This document shows positions 22,101 to 34,103 of a DNA stretch of 64,000 bases, one piece after another. Source of the DNA: Orychophragmus violaceus (Eukaryota > Streptophyta > Magnoliopsida > Brassicales > Brassicaceae); NCBI GenBank assembly GCA_030180135.1, contig CM058239.1:66657823-66721822 (forward strand). The letters run 5' to 3'. A program made the position numbers and the translations under genes. The first letter of the stretch is position 1. The number at the start of each line of letters is the position of its first letter. The notes below the pieces were generated by a model. The model did no database searches. It was not told where the DNA came from and saw only the letters and a list, made by a program, of their open reading frames with translations.

Positions 22101-23919
22101 TAATAGATAAGTGGGAGCGATGTTGCATTTCTCAAAGTGTATGTCAATGACATACTGATTCTCGGAAATAACGTTCCAATGCTGCAGTCGGTAAAGGACT
22201 GGCTTGGAAGGTGTTGTATGATTGACATGGGTAAAGCCACGTAGTTCTTGGATTTTGGATCTAAAGATAGAGATCCAAAAGAGCTGGTAGGACAAAGTCA
22301 GAATTCTTGAATTGATAAAGTCCTACACGTAATCAGCAATCCAAGAAGGGTTTTATGCCAATGTCACATGGCAATTCATTAAGCAAGATACAGTGTCCTG
22401 CGATATCTGCTGAGCTTGAATGCATGGATAGGATTCCATATGCGACGGCAATTGGATCTATCATGTATGCCATGACATGTACTTGTTTTGATGTTGCTTT
22501 AATGTTAAGCAAGACAAGTAAAGACCAGTCAAATCCAGCAGAGAATCACTGGATTGCCGTAAAGAATATTCTGAAGTATTTGAGGAATACTTAGGATAAG
22601 TTCTTGATTTACGGAGAAAGTGAGGTGCTACAAGTCGATAGAGTCTGAAAGGCAAGTTTCCAATAGACAAAGATAATTCCTGGTCACAGTCCGGCTATAT
22701 CTTGTGTCTATCTGGCGGTGCAAGGCACTGTAGCTGACTCCATGACTTAAGCTGAACATTTCGCAGCTTGAGAAGCGGCGAAAGAGGTTGTTTGGATAGA
22801 AAAAGTTCATCACTGAACTTGATGTGATTCCCAGCGTAGATGAGGCTAGCTGCACATCTAAGATCCAAACACCTTGAGGATAGGTATAACCTATTCCGTG
22901 AGATAAATGACAGAGGTGTTAAGTAGATAAGCAAGTTTCATCGAATGAGAACGTTGCTAATCTATTAACGAAGCCACTCCTTATGCCTAAGCACGAGTCG
23001 CGGACTGTAGCTGTAGGATGAGTGAAATTAAGATGTAGTCTTAATTTCAGTGGGAGTTTGTAAAGGGCTTTACTTAGTTATTTTGAATGGTTCATGAAAA
23101 CATAATATTTTATGTTTATGAAATCTAATGATTTCTGGATTATTTTAACTGTGATATAAATAATCGTTCCAAAATGATTCATGTCATTATATATGGGTCA
23201 TCGAAGTACATGAGTAGACTTGATCTTGAAACCCCATATTTAACGAAGTGACATAAATCATAGTGTCCATAGTCGAAGGTTGTTGAAATTGGAACACCAA
23301 CAACCTGTTGAGACTAGATTGTGTTGAGACTTATGACCAAGTTTCGAGGGGTCATAGATGCGCGGCATCAAAGTCGACACATAGGTATATGTAGGGGAGC
23401 ATATGACCGGACATGGCCCGCTAATGAGAACTCTGCAAGATATTAATATCTGTGTCATAAGAAGTTCTCATATACGACTATAGAGTATAGTCCTTAGACC
23501 TGAGTTCGCATGCATATGGCTGCACATGGAGTAATGCGCTTTGATCATTGTCTAACGCTGTTTCGTAACTGGGAGCTATACGGACCTTGGTTGGGTGTAT
23601 TATGAATTGTGTAGTTCATAGTGATGGAACAAGACGGGATTTGTCCCTGCCGTTTAACGGAGGTAATATCTCTAAGCCAATCGGAGATTTGATAGCTGGT
23701 AAGAGAATGGCCATTCCCAAACGGACTTGCCCAAGTCGTTTGAATAGTCAGTATCAAATCTGGTCCGATAAACATGGTCTGGCTATATAAGGATGACACG
23801 CATCTTGCCTTATGCCAGATCGAGATATTGAGACAAAAGGATTAGGGAATGTAGGATTCCAGTACAATCGGAAGATTGTTGGGAATGTCCTTTGTAGGAT
23901 TCCAGTACAAGTGGGAGAT
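19123..23919 (+). pseudogene. C1 decayed pol region
   Basis: In frame after the gag stop are 42 codons of protease-like sequence, then a stop at 19249. Later come an integrase relic (EHTDVCGPMSSNARENFLYF, about 19697-19755, ending at a stop after MVERVPE), reverse-transcriptase relics (a degraded YVDD region about 20735; MPMSHGNSLSKIQCP with AIGSIMYAMTC, 20949-21188) and RNase H-like pieces. Everything is crossed by stops and deletions, so no Pol can be made. A small extra copy of the polypurine-tract/LTR junction lies at 23855-23890. Confidence 0.85.
20246..23040 (+). repeat. 1.39-kb tandem duplication in C1 pol
   Basis: 20246-21634 and 21652-23040 are direct copies with a constant offset of 1406 bp. 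Every open frame in one copy recurs identically in the other, so I see no differences. They are separated by a 17-bp linker (AACTCGAAGAAATTCG plus one base) that also occurs inside the unit at about 20301. The duplication is absent from C2 and C8. Confidence 0.95.
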
Positions 23920-24589
23920 TGTTGGGAATGTCCTGAAATCTACCGTACTATCTCTAGAAAGTATGATAAGTGTCGAGATCAGACATAAGTCATAAATACT
24001 GGGTGATCATGATGGCTTGCTAGAGTCCGCTCTTGATCTATAAGTTTAAGACTTATTACCAGTATTGTATGATCCCAAAGGGTCACACACCATAGCTAAC
24101 GGGAAAGTTAAATGGAATTAATACAGTAAGATGCAATGGCATTTATTCTATTGGATCAGAGTTTTGGGCCAGACAAATACAGGCTTTTGTCTGATTTGTA
24201 TTTTGGGCCCAAAAGATTAATGAGCCATTAGTCTAATAACTTGGGCCCATTAATGAGATATAAGAGAATCAGAAAGCCCTAAGAGAAAAAAGGCTCCTGC
24301 GTTTGTTTTTTCCTTCTGGCGTGAAAACTCTCTCTCTCTAATCTCTCTCTCTGATTCTTCCAACTCTTTGGTCTAGCAGCCGTCCCGTGCTTGTAAGAGT
24401 GTGGATACTCGAGGAGGAGCCGATTCTGATCAGCTCTAATATGATCTCGTCATTACCACCAAATTCCGCTGCAAAGGTAATGTCCAGGTTGGTTTTATGA
24501 TTCGTTTTGCAAGAACCTAGATCTGTTTAAGGATTTGTGTTAGGTTGTAATTTGGAAATTGAACCCTGAAAAACACCCATAATCCATCA
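23920..24589 (+). repeat. C1 3' LTR
   Basis: 670 bp, preceded by the polypurine tract GTGGGAGA. Versus the 5' LTR it has one extra A in an A-run and one G/C substitution. Confidence 0.9.
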
Positions 24590-24594
24590 TCTGG

Positions 24595-24945
24595 CGCCTC
24601 CCCTCTTCCTTATATGGGCCCAAGTGATTAAACTAATGGCCTATTAGGCTTTTGGGCCCAAGACCCAAATCAGACAAAATGACTGTATTTTGTCTGGCCC
24701 AATTCTCTGTATAAATACAGTAAATGCCTTGCATCTTACCGTATTAATTCCATTTAACTTTCCCGTTAGCTATGGTGTGTGACCCTTTGGGATCATACAA
24801 TACTGGTAATAAGTCCTAAACTTATAGATCAAGAGCGGACTCTAGCAAGTCATCATGATCACCCAGTATTTATGACTTATGTCTGATCTCGACACTTATC
24901 ATACTTTCTAGAGATAGTACAGTAGATTTCAGGACATTCCCAACA
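24595..24945 (-). repeat. C2 3' LTR, distal piece (the remainder is 15501-15789)
   Basis: Continues the C2 LTR after the C1 insertion, and ends at CCAACA before the minus-strand polypurine tract at 24948-24956. Together with 15501-15789 it equals the intact C2 LTR. Confidence 0.9.
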
Positions 24946-27900
24946 ATCTCCCACTTGTACTGGAATCCTACATTCCCTAATCCTTTTGTCTCAATATCTC
25001 GATCTGGCATAAGGCAAGATGCGTGTCATCCATATATAGCCAGACCATGTTCATCGGACAAGATTTGATACTGACAATTCAAACGACTTGGGCAAGTCCG
25101 TTTGGGAGTGGCCACTCTCTTACCAACTATCAAGTCTCCGATTGGCCTAGAGATATTACCTCCGTTAAACGGCAGGGACAAATCCCATCTTCTTCCATCA
25201 CTATGAACTACACACTTCACAATGCACCCAACCAAGGTCCTTATAGCTCCCAGTTACGAAACAGCGTTAGACAATGATCAAAGCGCATCACTCCATGTGC
25301 AGCCATATGCATGCGAACTCAGGTCTAAGGACTATACTCTATAGTCGTATATGAGAACCTCTTATGACACAGATATTAATATCTTGTAGAGTTCTCATCA
25401 GCGGGCCATGTCCGGTCATATGCTCCCCTACATATACCTATGTGTCGACTTTGATGCCGCGCATCTATGACCCCTCGAAACTTGGTCATAAGTCTCAACA
25501 CAATCTAGTCTCAAGTGGTTGTTGGTGTTCCAATTTCAACAACCTTCGACTATGGACACTATGATTTATGTCATTTCGTTAAATATGGGGTTTCAGGATC
25601 AAGTCTACTCATGTACTTCGATGGCCCATATATAATGACATGAATCATTTTGGAACGATTATTTATATCACAGTTAAAATAATCCAGAAATCATAAATTT
25701 CATAAACATAAAATATTATGTTTACATGAACCTTTCAAAACAACTAAATAAAGCCCTTTACAAACTCCCACTGAAATTAAGACTACATCTTAATTTCACT
25801 TATCCTACAGCTACAGTCCGCGACTCGTGCTTAGGCCTAAGGAGTGGCTTTGTTAATAGATTAGCAACGTTCTCATTTGTTGAAACTTGCTGATCTACTT
25901 AACACCTCTATCATTTATCTCTCGGAATAGGTTATACCTACCCTCAAGGTGTTTGGACCTCTGATGTGCAGCTAGCCTCATCTATGCTGGGAATCACATC
26001 AAGTTCAGTGATGAACTCTTCTTTCCAAACAACCTCTTTCGCCGCTTCCCAAGCTGCGAAATGTTCAGCTTAAGTCATGGAGTCAGCAACAGTTCCTTGC
26101 ACCGCCAGACAGACACAAGATATAACCGGACTGTGACCGGAAATCATCTTTGTCTGTTGGTAACTTGCCTTTCAGACTCTACCGACTTGTAGCACCTCAC
26201 TTTCTCCGTAAATCAAGAACTTATCCTAAGTATTTTCCAAATACTTGAGGATATTCATTACGTCTATCCAGTGATTCTTTGCTGGATTTGACTGGTCTTT
26301 ACTTGTCTTGCTTAACATTAAAGCAACATCAAAACAAGTACGTGTCATGGCATACATGATAGATCCAATTGCCGACGCATATGGAACCTCATCCATGCAT
26401 TCAAGCTCAGCAGTTATCGTAGGACACTGTTTCTTGCTTAACGTAATGCCATGTGACATTGGCATAAAACCCTTCTTGGAATGCTGAAAACGTGTAGGAC
26501 TTTGTCAATATAAGAATCCTGACTTTGTCCTATCAGATCTTTTGGATCTCTATCTTTAGATCCAAAATCCAAGAACTTACGTGGCTTTACCCATATCAAT
26601 CATAAAACCAACTCCCAAGCCAGTCCTTTACCGACTGCAGCATTGGAACGTTATTTCCGAGAATCAGTATGTCATCGACATACACTATGAGAAATGCAAC
26701 ATCGCTCCCACTTATCTATTAGTAAACGCACAGTTCCATCTCGTTCCTGTTCAAGTCAAAACCTTGACTACTTCAACAGAACGAAGATTCCAACTCCGAT
26801 ATGTTTGCTTCTATCCATGAATGGATCGATGAAGCTAACTTACATACAGTATAATTTTTCGGAGTCCGGGCTCACTTTCGCTTCTGTGAATTTCGCAGGT
26901 TCGTCACTTTCAATGATCATCAGATCATGGCAACTAATCACGAGAAATCACTCTCGGATTAGTGACGGATTCATTCAGATCTGCGAACTTCAGGCTCTAC
27001 AGGTGTAGATTCTACAGAAATCTGTAAATCCATCCGCTGCTCTCCCTCAACAGGTTGAGCAGCCTCCTGTATTTCTCGAATTTCTTCGAGTTATACTTTT
27101 ACTCCCACTGTTCTTCTTGGAAAGCAACTTTCCTTTTAGAAAACAGAATTCCGAACAACCTAACTTCGTTTTCGGAATGGATGTAAAAAGTAACAAGCCT
27201 TGGTTTCCCTAGGACAACCAGCGAGGTAGCTCAACTACAAATACTCAGTAAAGACGAATTTGGATCATTTCCAGTCCACATTTATGTGGTGTCTTTCAAC
27301 TGATATTGGTGGAACTATTTCAGCGTAAACTTAGATATTTCTAGAGCGTTATTCTTAAAGAATATCATGGAAGATTCGTGTGACTCATCTTTAATCATTT
27401 CTAATAAGATCTGATTCTTTCTCACAGAAACACCTCAAGGTTTTCAGGAGAAATGAGCTGTGAAACGACTTCACACTCATTCAGATGATCACACCATCAA
27501 TGACTTAAGTATTCTCACTCGTGATCTAATCCAGAGTCTCAATACTTCTGTCACTCAGATTCTATACCTCATTCTGGAACTCTTTCGACCATTTCAAAGA
27601 ATTCCGACTCGTGTCTCATCAAATGAACACAATCATACTCACTGAAGTAATCAGTAAATATAATGAAGTACAGGAAATTTTCTCTGGCATTACTGCTCAT
27701 CGGGCCACATACATGAGTATGTTCAAGGTCCAATAAGCCTTTGGGCCTTTCTCTAGCTCGGCTAAGATGGGCCCTTTGTCTTTTGGTCCAGTAAGCAGAA
27801 TTCAAGTCTCATAAGATATCCGATCAAATGAGCCCAAAAGTCCATAACTATGGGATTTCTGAATCCGACTCACTCTATGTGACCAAAACATTTACGCCAA

Positions 27901-28301
27901 GAAAAATCAGGTTTAATTCATCAGATTTAAACCAATTCGGTATTTATGTTACTTTTAGGCACTCTTTGGTTTAAGATATAAAACCCATTCCTTGAATAGG
28001 GTGCTACAATCAATATTTCATTGAGATCAAAAGAACAAAACTTGTCTTTTATCAAAATGAAAAACATTCAAATTCTTACAAGAAAATGAAAGACAACTCT
28101 GCTTAAAGCAGGTACATTGTAGCAATTACTTAATACAAAACCAAGCCTCAAAGGCATCTACGAGTGAAAACCCTACGGCTGAGGCAGCATCCATAGCTCC
28201 TTCCAGACATGCAGTTCCACTTGCCCTTCCTTCAACGTTCTACTGTTGCTTAGGCTCTGCATATTATAACAAATATCAGTGCCTCAACCAGTATCCAATA
28301 C
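24946..28301 (-). pseudogene. C2 decayed pol region
   Basis: Minus strand. It has the same relics and the same order as C1 without the 1.4-kb duplication: protease start directly after the gag stop, an integrase relic (27805-27569, again ending after ERVPE) and a reverse-transcriptase relic MPMSHGITLSKKQCP with YASAIGSIMYAMTR (26465-26226). Numerous stops. Open frames on the plus strand here are antisense shadows. Confidence 0.85.
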
Positions 28302-29192
28302 CTATAAGGTAGAACTTGAAGTAATAACATGAATACCTGAGGAAGTAGTCTCATACATTAACTTCAACTCCTCATAATCTTCCATGAATTTAATGCAATC
28401 TCTCTTCCAATGCCCAGTCTCTTTACAGTAGCAGCACTTACCAACGTAAGATGTATCTGACTCGGGCTCAGAAGACACACGCTTGCCATGATTCAAAATC
28501 TGGACAACTTTGTCTTCACCCTTGTCAGCATTAGGTTTAGTAAACCTACCCTTCTCCATTATGAGATTATACAGGGTACTCTTCACGTTTGGCTCAACTG
28601 TCTTGAGCATATCATGCAGTTCAGTCAGCGTCTTCGTTAAGCCTTTCTTGATATAGTTCCTTCTGAACTTATCATAGCTTGACGGCAGTGACTGCAGAAT
28701 GATCTCAGTTGCCAATTCTTGGCTAACTGGATAATCCAGTTTCCTCAGGTTATCAATGTAACCCATCATTTTGCTGACATGAGGACTCACTGGATGATCA
28801 TTTGGTAGCTTGCAGCTAGTGAGAGACTTAACCAACTGGTATCTCTCCACTCTTACCTGCTCCTGAAATTTCAATTTCAGGCTGCTGATCATCTCTATTG
28901 GCGACTCCATGTTCTCATATTGCTTCAGCAAATCTGAGTCCATGGTAGCCAATATCAGACCACGCACATCTACCGCATCATTATAATGCTTATTCCAAGA
29001 ATCATATACTGCATGAGAGGCATTGGACCCGATCCTCTCGGGGAGAGCTCTCTCAAGGACATAGTCCTTTCTCTCCTGCCTGAGGACTAGCCTCAGGTTC
29101 CGCGACCAAGTCAAGAAATTTGATCCGTTCAGTTTGTCCATCTCAAGGACAGACCGGATCGAGAAAGTGTTTTGTTTGTTTGTGCTAGTCAT
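28302..29192 (-). CDS. C2 Gag protein (copia-type), 296 aa
   Basis: The same length as the C1 and C8 Gag, about 93-95% identical by eye, and uninterrupted from ATG (29192) to the TAG before protease. It carries KLNGSNFLTWSRNLRLVLRQE and the zinc knuckle CCYCKETGHWKRDC. After the stop the protease motif reads VLDTG and then a further stop, so C2 has lost even the short readthrough product. Confidence 0.9.
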   Translation of the reverse strand: MTSTNKQNTFSIRSVLEMDKLNGSNFLTWSRNLRLVLRQERKDYVLERALPERIGSNASHAVYDSWNKHYNDAVDVRGLILATMDSDLLKQYENMESPIEMISSLKLKFQEQVRVERYQLVKSLTSCKLPNDHPVSPHVSKMMGYIDNLRKLDYPVSQELATEIILQSLPSSYDKFRRNYIKKGLTKTLTELHDMLKTVEPNVKSTLYNLIMEKGRFTKPNADKGEDKVVQILNHGKRVSSEPESDTSYVGKCCYCKETGHWKRDCIKFMEDYEELKLMYETTSSGIHVITSSSTL

Positions 29193-30658
29193 AACTGAAA
29201 TTTAGAGATAAATAGAGTTTTAGTTATTCAGTTCATATAAGAGTAATCTTAACAACTTATAAGAAAACTCGCATTGCATTCAAAATTTCTTTGTTTAACC
29301 TCATAAATATGCAATGATTCCGAGACCCATGTTTAGCTAAATCCAAAGTGGGCCACTGGCCGTCACCCAGAAGTAGCTTTACTTGGTAAGCATACACACA
29401 GCTAGTTATATCCAATAACTCTCGGTTGTGAATTGGGCCCAAGGCCCAATACACCAGATGTCTCAAGGCCCGGGACTCCCGATGGCCCAGTCAAGGAAAC
29501 CAATCTCTTACAGCCAAATAATCACTAAAGTCTGGGACTCCCAATGAAATTAGTGACTATATACTACTTTACTTACGCAAAAACAGACACCTCACACTGT
29601 AAGCCATATCTGTAATTGAATAAGCGTTAAGTAGCTGACAAGATTGGGCAAGACATCCAAGCTTGATATTGTTTTTGAGGATTTTAGGTTTCAATAGATT
29701 TCCTCCCAAAAATAGAAGATTACTATTTTGGGAAACTTTCCATTTCAGGTAACTTACTAAATGTGGAAACTTTCTATTTAGGGAAACCTACTATTTTTAG
29801 AAACTTTCTAAATCCGAAACATACTATTTTTAGAAGTTTCCTAACATGCCAAAATTAGAAACTTCTAATATTAGAAGCTCTCTAATTTAATGTTTTATTA
29901 AAGTTTTCGATTGGGTCACAAATTATAGGCCCAATTCTTGGCCCAAGACCACAGAATTCCAATTGGCCCAATAATTTGACATAACCGAGTCGGTTCATTA
30001 ATTCTGGTCCAAGACCAAATTAACTACTAAATCCAACTGGTTATTTACTAAACCAGACCAGCTCTAAATTATTTGGTCCAACCAAATCAAACTTAGACCA
30101 GCCTTTGGTTTAGGTTAAAATTCAATTTTTTTGAATTTAAATCCGGTTTAACCAGAAACTAAATAATACCAATTGTATTAAATAATTTCCAGCAAACCGT
30201 GATTTGGGTTAACCGCTTGAACCATAATTATCAAAGCTTTGAATTGATTTTGTCTTTAGCTATAAAGACAAAATCATGATCGAATGCAATTCAATCGATC
30301 ATGACATCATCGATCATGATTGATAATTAATTCAATCGATTGCTAACAATAAAGTCAACATCTCGATTCGCTTGATACTTAACCTTTTCCCCATCGAATG
30401 ATAATTAATTTTCCTCAACAATCACTTATTCGATTAATTTACTTATTCAAGCGATCATGTCAACAAGAGATTCGTTTGTTAACGATTCATTCAATGTAAC
30501 GAAATCGACTTTAATCATCAAGCTTTCTCATCGATTTGTTATTTCTAGGTTTTCAAAGTTTCAATCAATTTTACTCATTAAAATCGATTCATCAAACTAA
30601 TAAACAACCTAGTATGATCCAAAAAGCAAAAACCTAACGACCTAGGCTCTGATACCAC
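29193..30658 (-). other. C2 leader and primer site
   Basis: Non-coding leader between gag and the 5' LTR, with ATCGATCATG-type palindromic words (30240-30480) and AAACCGG/TTTGGTC words as in C1. Primer site at 30656-30644. Confidence 0.7.
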
Positions 30659-31298
30659 TGTAGGATTATGTGTGTTCATTGGTGTAATTATCAGATTACA
30701 ACCTAACATAATCAACTAGGATCTAGGTGATTTGCAGTTGAATCATAAACAGATCAGGATCATTACCTTGTGATTGCAGCGGATTGATCAAAGGAATATC
30801 GAGATCTGTAAGAGCTGATGATAACCGGCTCCTCCTAGGTATCCACACGCTTACAAGCTACTGGATCAGGCTGCTAGACCAAGCTGGAACAACAGAGAGA
30901 GAGGACGGCCAGACCTAAAAGAAATCGCAGACCACTAGTGTTTCTGGCGCCTCCCCTCTTCCTTATATGGGCCCAAGTGATTAAACTAATGGCCTATTAG
31001 GCTTTTGGGCCCAAGACCCAAATCAGACAAAATGACTGTATTTTGTCTGGCCCAATTCTCTGTATAAATACAGTAAATGCCTTGCATCTTACCGTATTAA
31101 TTCCATTTAACTTTCCCGTTAGCTATGGTGTGTGACCCTTTGGGATCATACAATACTGGTAATAAGTCCTAAACTTATAGATCAAGAGCGGACTCTAGCA
31201 AGTCATCATGATCACCCAGTATTTATGACTTATGTCTGATCTAGACACTTATCATACTTTCTAGAGATAGTACAGTAGATTTCAGGACATTCCCAACA
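30659..31298 (-). repeat. C2 5' LTR (intact, 640 bp)
   Basis: TG...CA in minus orientation, flanked outside by the ATAAT duplication. This intact copy shows the undisturbed target that C1 entered in the other LTR (GTGTTTCTGGCGCC near 30939). Confidence 0.9.
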
Positions 31299-31303
31299 AT
31301 AAT

Positions 31304-31972
31304 TAGAAGGTGGACGATTTTTTTATGAATCCAGGAATTGATGTTGACAACAAAATGCTCAGAACACAATCACAAAAGACAAATGAATGCAATTTTTTTT
31401 TAAAATTCTTTTCGAAAACCAAAGACTTAAAATAGGAAACAACACTTTTTATGGTCTTTTTGTTTAAGAAATTCGAACAAAAACCTAAAAAATCGTTCTT
31501 CTTTATTAAACTTTACTGGTTTTATAAAAAGATGCAACAAGAACTCGAAACTAAATGAAACAAGAAACTTTTTCTTTTGGTTTTTAACTTAAGAATGCAA
31601 AGAAATGAATGCATATTAGAAATAACTAATGATATAATGCAAAACAGAACCACTTTTTATGTTTTTGTTTGGATTTAGATGCAATAAGGAACAATGAACA
31701 TAAACTAGATGCAATGACTTTTTGTTTTGGATTTTCTTTTATGAATGCAGTGAAACTAATATGATACCTAAGCAAAGTGATAAATCTAAACAGAATAGAT
31801 GGATCTAAATGACAGAAGTATGTATGCAAAAACAGATTAAGAAGAAACAAAACAGAATCATATTTTTATGGGTTTTTTTATTTGAATGAAATGAAACAAC
31901 AAAAACTTAAAGAGATAAAGGTTGGATTGATACAACCTGAAGGGTAGGAGATTTTGAAGCTCTGATACCAGA
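31304..31972 (-). other. G3 leader with primer site
   Basis: A- and T-rich non-coding leader between the G3 5' LTR and gag. The primer site is at the right end (31958-31972, reverse complement of TCTGGTATCAGAGC). C2 entered at 31303/31299. Confidence 0.7.
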
Positions 31973-32300
31973 TGATACAGCCTCAGAATCAGAGACTAGG
32001 ATGGTGGGAGATGGAAGAACATGTGCTGGCTTTGAAGCTCTCTCACTTGCTCAAACTTGAATGGATGTGTGAGATGGATGGGTAGATGAACAACTCTCTT
32101 GTTCAGTGGGCTGATTCACTCTCTCAATCCTTGGCAGAAGCAGTCTCCTTGAATCACAAAAAAACTAATTTTGAAAACTCAAAAGAAACAATGAATCACT
32201 CAATTGAATCTAATGAATACAAAACTCAAAGAACACTCTTTGAAACGAAAAACTCTGTTTGTTCTTGACTGATTGAAAGGTTCCAAATAAGGCAATCATC
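31973..32300 (-). repeat. G3 5' LTR, truncated
   Basis: Only the 3' portion of the LTR (ending ...GTATCA in minus reading at 31973) is present. The first roughly 440 bp, judged from the 3' LTR, are missing at the junction with G7. Confidence 0.8.
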
Positions 32301-32310
32301 TTGCCTTATT
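32286..32310. repeat. Inverted-repeat junction between G3 and G7
   Basis: The arms AAATAAGGCAA and TTGCCTTATTT are separated by 3-5 nt. The left arm belongs to the internal LTR sequence of G3. The right arm is not expected just before a G7 LTR start, whose first three bases are also missing. This is a fold-back-like joint of two inverted LTRs. Confidence 0.75.
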
Positions 32311-33513
32311 TGAGGACATCAATTCATCATAAACGAAGGAGAATGGAGAGGACATAAATCAGTCAGCCAAAACCCTTTGAGAGAAGCAGTTTGAGTGGAC
32401 CAGAGACATGTGTGCATGTTTTGGAGCATATCTACACAACCAGAAGGAGTTAGGCTACAAATCAAATTGTTCCAGAAACGTAACTCATCAAGGAGTCACA
32501 AAGAAGTTGAATTGGTTCAAAATCTTTCCCCATGAAGAAGATATTCAAGTTACAACTGGGCAGACTTTCAAGGAACCTGCTGGAGACCAACGATCAATTG
32601 TTGAAGAATTCAGATCAAAGCAGGATGAAAAAGTTGTAAACCAACTTGTTTTGGAAGCCTTACTCATCACAGGCTCAGGGGGAATTGGATTTGATTCAAT
32701 ACAATTTGTGGTTTAAAAGTTATTCAACTTTTTAACCAATGGATTCCCAGCTTGCCTTATTTGGAACATTCTGGATTTGAGAGCCTTCAATCTTATATTT
32801 GGAGACCAGGAGGATATTTACTACAACAAGAGTATCATAATAACATCTCAATCTTCCTTAACAACCATGGGATCAGGCGGATTCAACCTTATCCATTCAC
32901 ACTTCAACACTTTCCATATCCGGCACCGGAAGTATTCACACATGAAGCAATCAATTACCAACGGCTCTATTATTATTTGGTCCATATCCATAGAGTTCTT
33001 AGAAGATTATCAAGCCATGGAATCATACAGAAGCTGTCCAGATACAAGGAGCCTTCAACTTACCTTTTTTGAATAGATTTCTTCTTAATGGGTCCAACAT
33101 CCATATTCCTTAATCTTTGCTATTTATTTTATTCTCTTAACCTTCTAGGACGTGTGTAAGAGCATATATAAGCTCATTTAGACTATTTGTATAAATAAAC
33201 CTATCAATCAGTCAATAAAAGTATTATTCAGTTTCTTTCAAAGAGTGTCTTTGTTAAGAGTTTTTCCTTCTCTTGAATAAGTGTGTGATTCACATATTCA
33301 CTAGAAGTCCTTGGATTAACTTGTATGTGTGATTCAAATAAGTTGTTCAACCACAGATTGAGAGAGTCAATCAGCCCAATTGAACAAGAGAGTCGTTCAC
33401 CTACACATCCATCTCGCACATCCATTCAAATATGTGCAAGTGAGAGAGCTTCAAAGCCAACACATGTTCTTCCATCTCCCACCATCCTAGTCTCTGATTC
33501 TGAGGCTGCATCA
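32311..33513 (+). repeat. G7 5' LTR, about 1.2 kb
   Basis: Ends CTGCATCA directly before the primer site. Open frames inside (32408-33076) are LTR sequence; they also occur truncated in the 3' LTR and are not conserved as proteins. Confidence 0.85.
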
Positions 33514-34103
33514 TCTGGTATCAGAGCCGAAAGGCTCCTAAATAGGTGTTTTCTATCCACAAACCTTTGTTACTTTCATTAGTTTTCATTTGCATTCATT
33601 TCTGTTTCATTGCATTTATCAATTCTGTTTTGTTAGATCAATCATCTTGCCTTGTTTCCCGGTTATTTTTTCATTGCATAATCAAACAGGAAAAGCCATA
33701 AAAAGTGTTATATTGCATCTAGTTCTATCATTAGATCATCTCTGCATCTAAATCAAAAATTCAAAAAATTGTTTCTGTTTTGCATCATCTTCTTAGTTCC
33801 CTTTTGTTTTACATCTATATTTTGTTTCTTAAACCAAAACCCACAAAAAACAGCATTAGTTCATTGTTTTGTAGTTTTCACCATTGTTATTCTTGTTGCA
33901 TTTCTTATAAAAACCAGAAAACTAAAAAGAGAGTCTTGCTTTGTTTGATTCGATTTTTCCCCTTGTCTAAGTCCAAAACCTGTTTGTTTCCGTTTCTAAA
34001 TTATCCAGTATCCTTTTTAGCATTTGATTTTTTTGAAATTTAAACCAAAAGTAAAAAAAAATTACAAGAAGTTTAACTTTTCTGTTTTTTTTAACCAAGC
34101 ATC

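Larger units (their letters stand above)
15790..24589 (+). mobile_element. C1: Ty1/copia-type element, plus strand, inserted in the C2 LTR
   Basis: LTRs TGTTGGGAATG...ATCCATCA at 15790-16458 and 23920-24589 differ by one substitution and one indel by eye. The 5-bp target duplication is TCTGG (15785-15789 and 24590-24594). Removing C1 restores the sequence seen uninterrupted in the other C2 LTR near 30945, which proves the nesting. Primer site TGGTATCAGAGCC begins at 16460. The interior holds an uninterrupted gag, a decayed pol and a 1.4-kb tandem duplication. C1 and C2 are the same family in opposite orientation. Confidence 0.95.
15501..31298 (-). mobile_element. C2: Ty1/copia-type element, minus strand, with C1 inside one LTR
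   Basis: Bounded by 5-bp target duplications ATAAT (15496-15500 and 31299-31303). The 5' LTR (minus) is 31298-30659. The 3' LTR is split by C1 into 24945-24595 and 15789-15501 (351 + 289 = 640 bp, exactly the length of the intact LTR). Primer site TGGTATCAGAGCC lies at 30656-30644. The interior 24946-30658 has an uninterrupted gag and a heavily decayed pol. The two LTRs differ at about three positions by eye, so insertion was recent. It sits inside G3. Confidence 0.9.
12730..32300 (-). mobile_element. G3: gag-only LTR retroelement, minus strand, interrupted by C2 and C1
   Basis: The own sequence is 12730-15500 plus 31304-32300; the rest is nested copia DNA. In minus orientation it has a truncated 5' LTR (32300-31973), primer site TGGTATCAGAGC (complement of initiator tRNA-Met, about 31969-31958), a leader, a decayed gag with CCHC knuckle, a polypurine tract (AGAGGGAGAG, about 13646-13637) and a 3' LTR ending near 12730. 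No protease, reverse transcriptase or integrase remains are present, so it is a TR-GAG/LARD-type non-autonomous element. It is inverted relative to G7, a second copy of the same family. Confidence 0.75.

Noticed and set aside
20596..22934. Minus-strand frames occurring twice
   Set aside because: Antisense of the copia RT/RNase H relics; they recur only because of the 1.39-kb duplication.
32408..33076. Frames of 99-106 codons just inside G7
   Set aside because: They lie within the 5' LTR, are not preserved in the G3 or G7 3' LTR copies and have no domain.
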